NCBI RefSeq assembly: GCF_037969875.1
Contig: NZ_CP150218.1
Coordinates: 5,394,001 to 5,458,000 of the forward strand
Reading direction: 5' to 3'
Source of the DNA: Paenibacillus sp. FSL R7-0337
GTDB taxonomy: Bacteria; Bacillota; Bacilli; Paenibacillales; Paenibacillaceae
Length of the DNA: 64,000 nucleotides
Of the stretch, positions 61,681-64,000 are shown piece by piece. Made by a program: the position numbers and the translations under genes. The notes beneath the pieces are model-generated. The model saw only the letters and a list, made by a program, of their open reading frames with translations. It did no database searches and was not told the DNA's origin. Position 1 is the first letter of the stretch. Each line of letters begins with the position of its first letter.

Positions 61681-62640
61681 ATGTTCAAACTAGTCAAAAG
61701 AGGCCGGGGAAGGCTGGCTCCGCTGCTTCTCCTGCTGATGGTGCTGCTGCTCTCCGGCTGCTCCTCTGCGCAGCCGGATGAGGCAGGCGGCGGCACACAG
61801 CCGCCCGCCGGGACCCCGGCCGCGCAGACGCCGCGGCCTGGAGACGAAGCGGCTCCGCTGCCGGGAGCCGCTGAGGGCACTGCCGTACCATCCGCCCCTG
61901 CGGAAGGTACGGCAGCTCCAGCGCAGGCGGGCAGGGGCGAGCCCGCCAAGCCGGCGTCGCCAAGCGCAGCGGCGACGCAACCATCGGCGGGCGCAAGCGA
62001 GCCCGCCAAGTCCTCGGTGTCGCCAAGCGCAGCGGCGACGCAACCATCGGCGGGCGCAAGCGAGCCCGCCAAGCCCCAAGCGTCGCCAGGCGCAGCGGCG
62101 ACGCAGCCAACGGCGGGCGTAAGCGAGCCCGCCAAGCCGGCGTCGCCAAGCGCAGCGGCGACGCAACCATCGGCGGCCACACCCAAGCCGCCGACCCCCA
62201 AGCCCGCTCCGGCGGCTACGGCCAAGCCCGCTCCGGCGGTTACGGCCAAGCCGCCAGCCGCCACGCGCTCCCCGGCAGCCACGCCCAAGCCGGACAACGT
62301 GGTCACCCTCTCCATCACCGGAGATGAGGAGCATGGTGTGATTCTGGCCGCCGCCCAGTATGAGATCAAGAAGGGCGAGAGTGTGCTGGACCTGCTGAAG
62401 CGGATTACGCGGGGGCAGAAGATCCAGATGGAATATCAGGGCAGCAAGGCATTTGCTTACGTGGAAGGTATAGATAATTTGTACGAGAATGATCACGGGT
62501 CAGAGAGCGGGTGGATGTACAAGGTCAATGGAGAATTTCCGTCCAAGGCTGCGGGCAGCTGGATCGTCGAGCCCGGGGATAACATCGAGTGGCTGTATAC
62601 GCTTGATCTAGGCAAAGACCTGGGGGCCAAAGCACCATGA
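61681..62640 (+). CDS. DUF4430 (transcobalamin C-terminal-like) lipoprotein on a Pro/Ala linker
   Basis: A 319-residue lipoprotein from ATG 61681, 10 nt after GGAGG. Signal peptide with lipobox LLSGCSS puts the lipidated Cys at about 27. Residues about 30-200 are a Pro/Ala/Ser/Lys linker including four tandem units of SEPAKPASPSAAATQPSAGA type (20-21 residues), long enough to reach through the wall. The globular domain (about 203-319) is DUF4430: GVILAAAQYEIKKGESVLDLL, ESGWMYKVNGEFPSKAAGSW, VEPGDNIEWLYTLDLG. The stop overlaps the EcfT start by 4 nt (ATGA). Inferred role: receive B12 from the SLH protein and hand it to the ECF transporter. Confidence 0.88.
   Translation: MFKLVKRGRGRLAPLLLLLMVLLLSGCSSAQPDEAGGGTQPPAGTPAAQTPRPGDEAAPLPGAAEGTAVPSAPAEGTAAPAQAGRGEPAKPASPSAAATQPSAGASEPAKSSVSPSAAATQPSAGASEPAKPQASPGAAATQPTAGVSEPAKPASPSAAATQPSAATPKPPTPKPAPAATAKPAPAVTAKPPAATRSPAATPKPDNVVTLSITGDEEHGVILAAAQYEIKKGESVLDLLKRITRGQKIQMEYQGSKAFAYVEGIDNLYENDHGSESGWMYKVNGEFPSKAAGSWIVEPGDNIEWLYTLDLGKDLGAKAP
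61938..62175 (+). repeat. 60-63 nt in-frame tandem repeat (linker)
   Basis: Four units beginning GAGCCCGCCAAG, nearly identical in DNA, encode the linker of the lipoprotein. Units differ by insertion of one codon, so length varies by whole codons. Confidence 0.9.
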
Positions 62641-63581
62641 GCAGCGGCTTCCGTTCCATGCATCCGGTAGTAGCCCTGCTGTATTATGCAGGGCTGCTGC
62701 TGTTCACTCTGATGATCTTCCATCCGTTATTTCTGGCTACAGAGATAGCCGGACTGCTGGTGTTGCTGCTATTGCAGGGACAAGGGAGGCTGCTTGTGCG
62801 CGGCTTGCCTTTTATGCTGCTGATGACAGCTTCCGTGGCCTTGCTGAACCCGATGTTCTCGCATAGAGGAGCGCATATTCTGTTCTACTGGTTGGATCAG
62901 CCTATTACACTGGAAGCTGTGCTGTATGGACTGATGATGATGACAATGCTGCTAACCATTTTTATCTGGTTTATATCCTACAATTACACGGTGACTACAG
63001 ATAAATTCATGTACCTGTTCGCGGCGGCTGCGCCGAGAACAGCGCTGCTGACGCTGATGGCCATCCGGTTCGTGCCGCTGTTCCAGCGGCGGCTGCGCCA
63101 GATTACGCTGATCCAGCGTCTGCGCGGGGTAGATACCGGTACGGGAAGCCTTAAGAAAAGAATGACTGACGGAATGACGCTGCTCAAAGTGCTGCTGACC
63201 TGGTCGCTGGAGGAAGCCCTCCAGACTGGAGACTCCATGTCAGCCCGTGGTTACGGCAGCACCAAACGCAGCACTTACACGATATACAAGGCCGATTTGC
63301 AGGATAAGCTGGTGATGCTGCTGTTAACTGTTAGCGGTGTGGTTACGCTGCTGTTCTGGGTGCAGGGCTACGGCAAGCTGGAGATCTATCCCCGGATGAG
63401 ACCGGCGGACTTCGGCTGGCAGGAGGCCGTCATGTACGGCAGCTTCTGCCTGTTCGTGCTCATTCCTGCGGGGCTGGAAGGAAAGGAGAAATGGTTATGG
63501 AGATCCTCAAAGCACAGCAGTTATCCTTCCGATACCCTGAAGAAAACAGGGACACACTCCATGAGCTATCGTTCGTCATAG
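62637..63581 (+). CDS. ecfT: ECF transporter T component (EcfT)
   Basis: A 314-residue membrane protein with about five to six helices (12-32, 35-55, 60-78, 95-118, 225-245, 262-282). The cytoplasmic coupling region carries MAIRFVPLFQRRLRQITLIQRLRG and the signature S-ARGYG (DSMSARGYGST), which bind the ATPase pair. Starts within the stop of the lipoprotein gene. The final 28 codons overlap the start of the next gene by 85 nt, an unusually long overlap. In B12 systems the T component works with an S component that binds cobalamin, not seen in the window. Confidence 0.92.
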   Translation: MSSGFRSMHPVVALLYYAGLLLFTLMIFHPLFLATEIAGLLVLLLLQGQGRLLVRGLPFMLLMTASVALLNPMFSHRGAHILFYWLDQPITLEAVLYGLMMMTMLLTIFIWFISYNYTVTTDKFMYLFAAAAPRTALLTLMAIRFVPLFQRRLRQITLIQRLRGVDTGTGSLKKRMTDGMTLLKVLLTWSLEEALQTGDSMSARGYGSTKRSTYTIYKADLQDKLVMLLLTVSGVVTLLFWVQGYGKLEIYPRMRPADFGWQEAVMYGSFCLFVLIPAGLEGKEKWLWRSSKHSSYPSDTLKKTGTHSMSYRSS

Positions 63582-64000
63582 AAGAGGGTGAATTTGTCGT
63601 GCTCTGCGGCCCGTCCGGCAGCGGCAAAACCACCCTGCTGCGCCATCTGAAGCGGGAGCTCGCCCCGGTAGGTTCAATCAGCGGAACCTTGACCTACAAA
63701 GGGAAACCTCTATCCGGGCTTCCGGCAGCGGTGGCTGCCGGGGAGATCGGGATGGTCTTCCAGAACCCGGATGCACAGATAGTGATGGATACGGTCTGGC
63801 ATGAGCTGGCCTTCTCCATGGAGAATCTGGGGCTACCGCCTGCTGTCATGCGGACCCGGCTGGCAGAGATCTGTGGCTTGTTCGGGCTGGAGCCGCTGCT
63901 TTACCGTCCGGTACATGAGCTGTCAGGCGGACAAAAGCAGCTAATGAACCTGGCCTCAGTGCTGCTGCTTCAGCCCAAGGTGCTGCTGCTTGATGAGCCA
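63497..64000 (+). CDS. ecfA: ECF transporter ATPase (EcfA), 5' part; continues past the window
   Basis: The first 168 residues of an ABC ATPase. ATG 63497 is chosen because AAAGGAG ends 8 nt upstream; ATG 63491 is too close. It shows LSFRYPEENRDTL, Walker A CGPSGSGKTTLL, the Q loop GMVFQNPDAQIVMDTVWHEL (NPDxQ is typical of ECF ATPases), the ABC signature HELSGGQKQL and Walker B VLLLDEP at the very edge. It would energise B12 uptake with EcfT. A second ATPase domain may follow as a fusion or separate gene. Confidence 0.95.
   Translation, partial: MEILKAQQLSFRYPEENRDTLHELSFVIEEGEFVVLCGPSGSGKTTLLRHLKRELAPVGSISGTLTYKGKPLSGLPAAVAAGEIGMVFQNPDAQIVMDTVWHELAFSMENLGLPPAVMRTRLAEICGLFGLEPLLYRPVHELSGGQKQLMNLASVLLLQPKVLLLDEP

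Noticed and set aside
61690..62496. Arg/Gly/Leu-rich open frame opposite the lipoprotein linker
   Set aside because: It is generated by the in-frame Pro/Ala tandem repeat read backwards.

Overview
The window looks like a chromosome segment of a spore-forming Bacillales bacterium, most probably Paenibacillus. The evidence is a complete gerKABC-type spore germinant receptor, several AraC/YesN-type two-component systems next to sugar ABC transporters, an S-layer (SLH) anchored protein, Bacillales-type ribosome binding sites, and many short palindromic intergenic repeats. No tRNA, rRNA or CRISPR array was found.

Layout. 1-15.8 kb is carbohydrate use: the end of a GH31 alpha-xylosidase, an SGNH hydrolase, an IS110-family insertion with a candidate bridge RNA, a YesN/YesM two-component system divergent from a permease-permease-binding-protein sugar ABC operon, a LysR regulator, and an AraC regulator divergent from a GH42 beta-galactosidase. 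15.8-19.8 kb is the germinant receptor (A, B, C; minus strand). 20-39.4 kb is mixed housekeeping and accessory: YpsA, YciI, amidase, lipoprotein, YIP1-like membrane protein, two OmpR-type two-component systems, YceI, an oxidoreductase, an ADP-ribosylglycohydrolase, a methyltransferase, a nucleotidyltransferase-TagA-AroB-like row, and two copies of an unrecognised protein family.

39.5-57.7 kb is one unusual locus. A minus-strand arm of three membrane proteins is divergent from a plus-strand arm. The plus arm encodes a vWA protein, a 1129-residue tubulin-like GTPase, a downstream protein that by eye is a tubulin-like paralogue with both nucleotide-binding glycine loops lost, a second membrane vWA protein, a small unrecognised protein, a zinc-ribbon TRAFAC-type GTPase, and a GAP1-N2-like membrane protein carrying an internal minisatellite. 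Between the two halves of the plus arm lie two tandem repeat arrays, one of 30 nt units and one of 51 nt hairpin units. This is the strongest candidate for an undescribed system, probably a membrane-linked, nucleotide-switched assembly.

57.7-64 kb is a probable vitamin B12 uptake locus. A clear cobalamin riboswitch and terminator precede a secreted protein built like animal transcobalamin/intrinsic factor (alpha/alpha-barrel repeats plus a DUF4430 beta domain) with three SLH anchors. It is followed by a DUF4430 lipoprotein on a long Pro/Ala linker and by ECF transporter T and A components; the A component runs off the window. The reading is that B12 is captured at the S-layer, relayed by the lipoprotein, and imported by an ECF transporter whose S component must lie outside the window.
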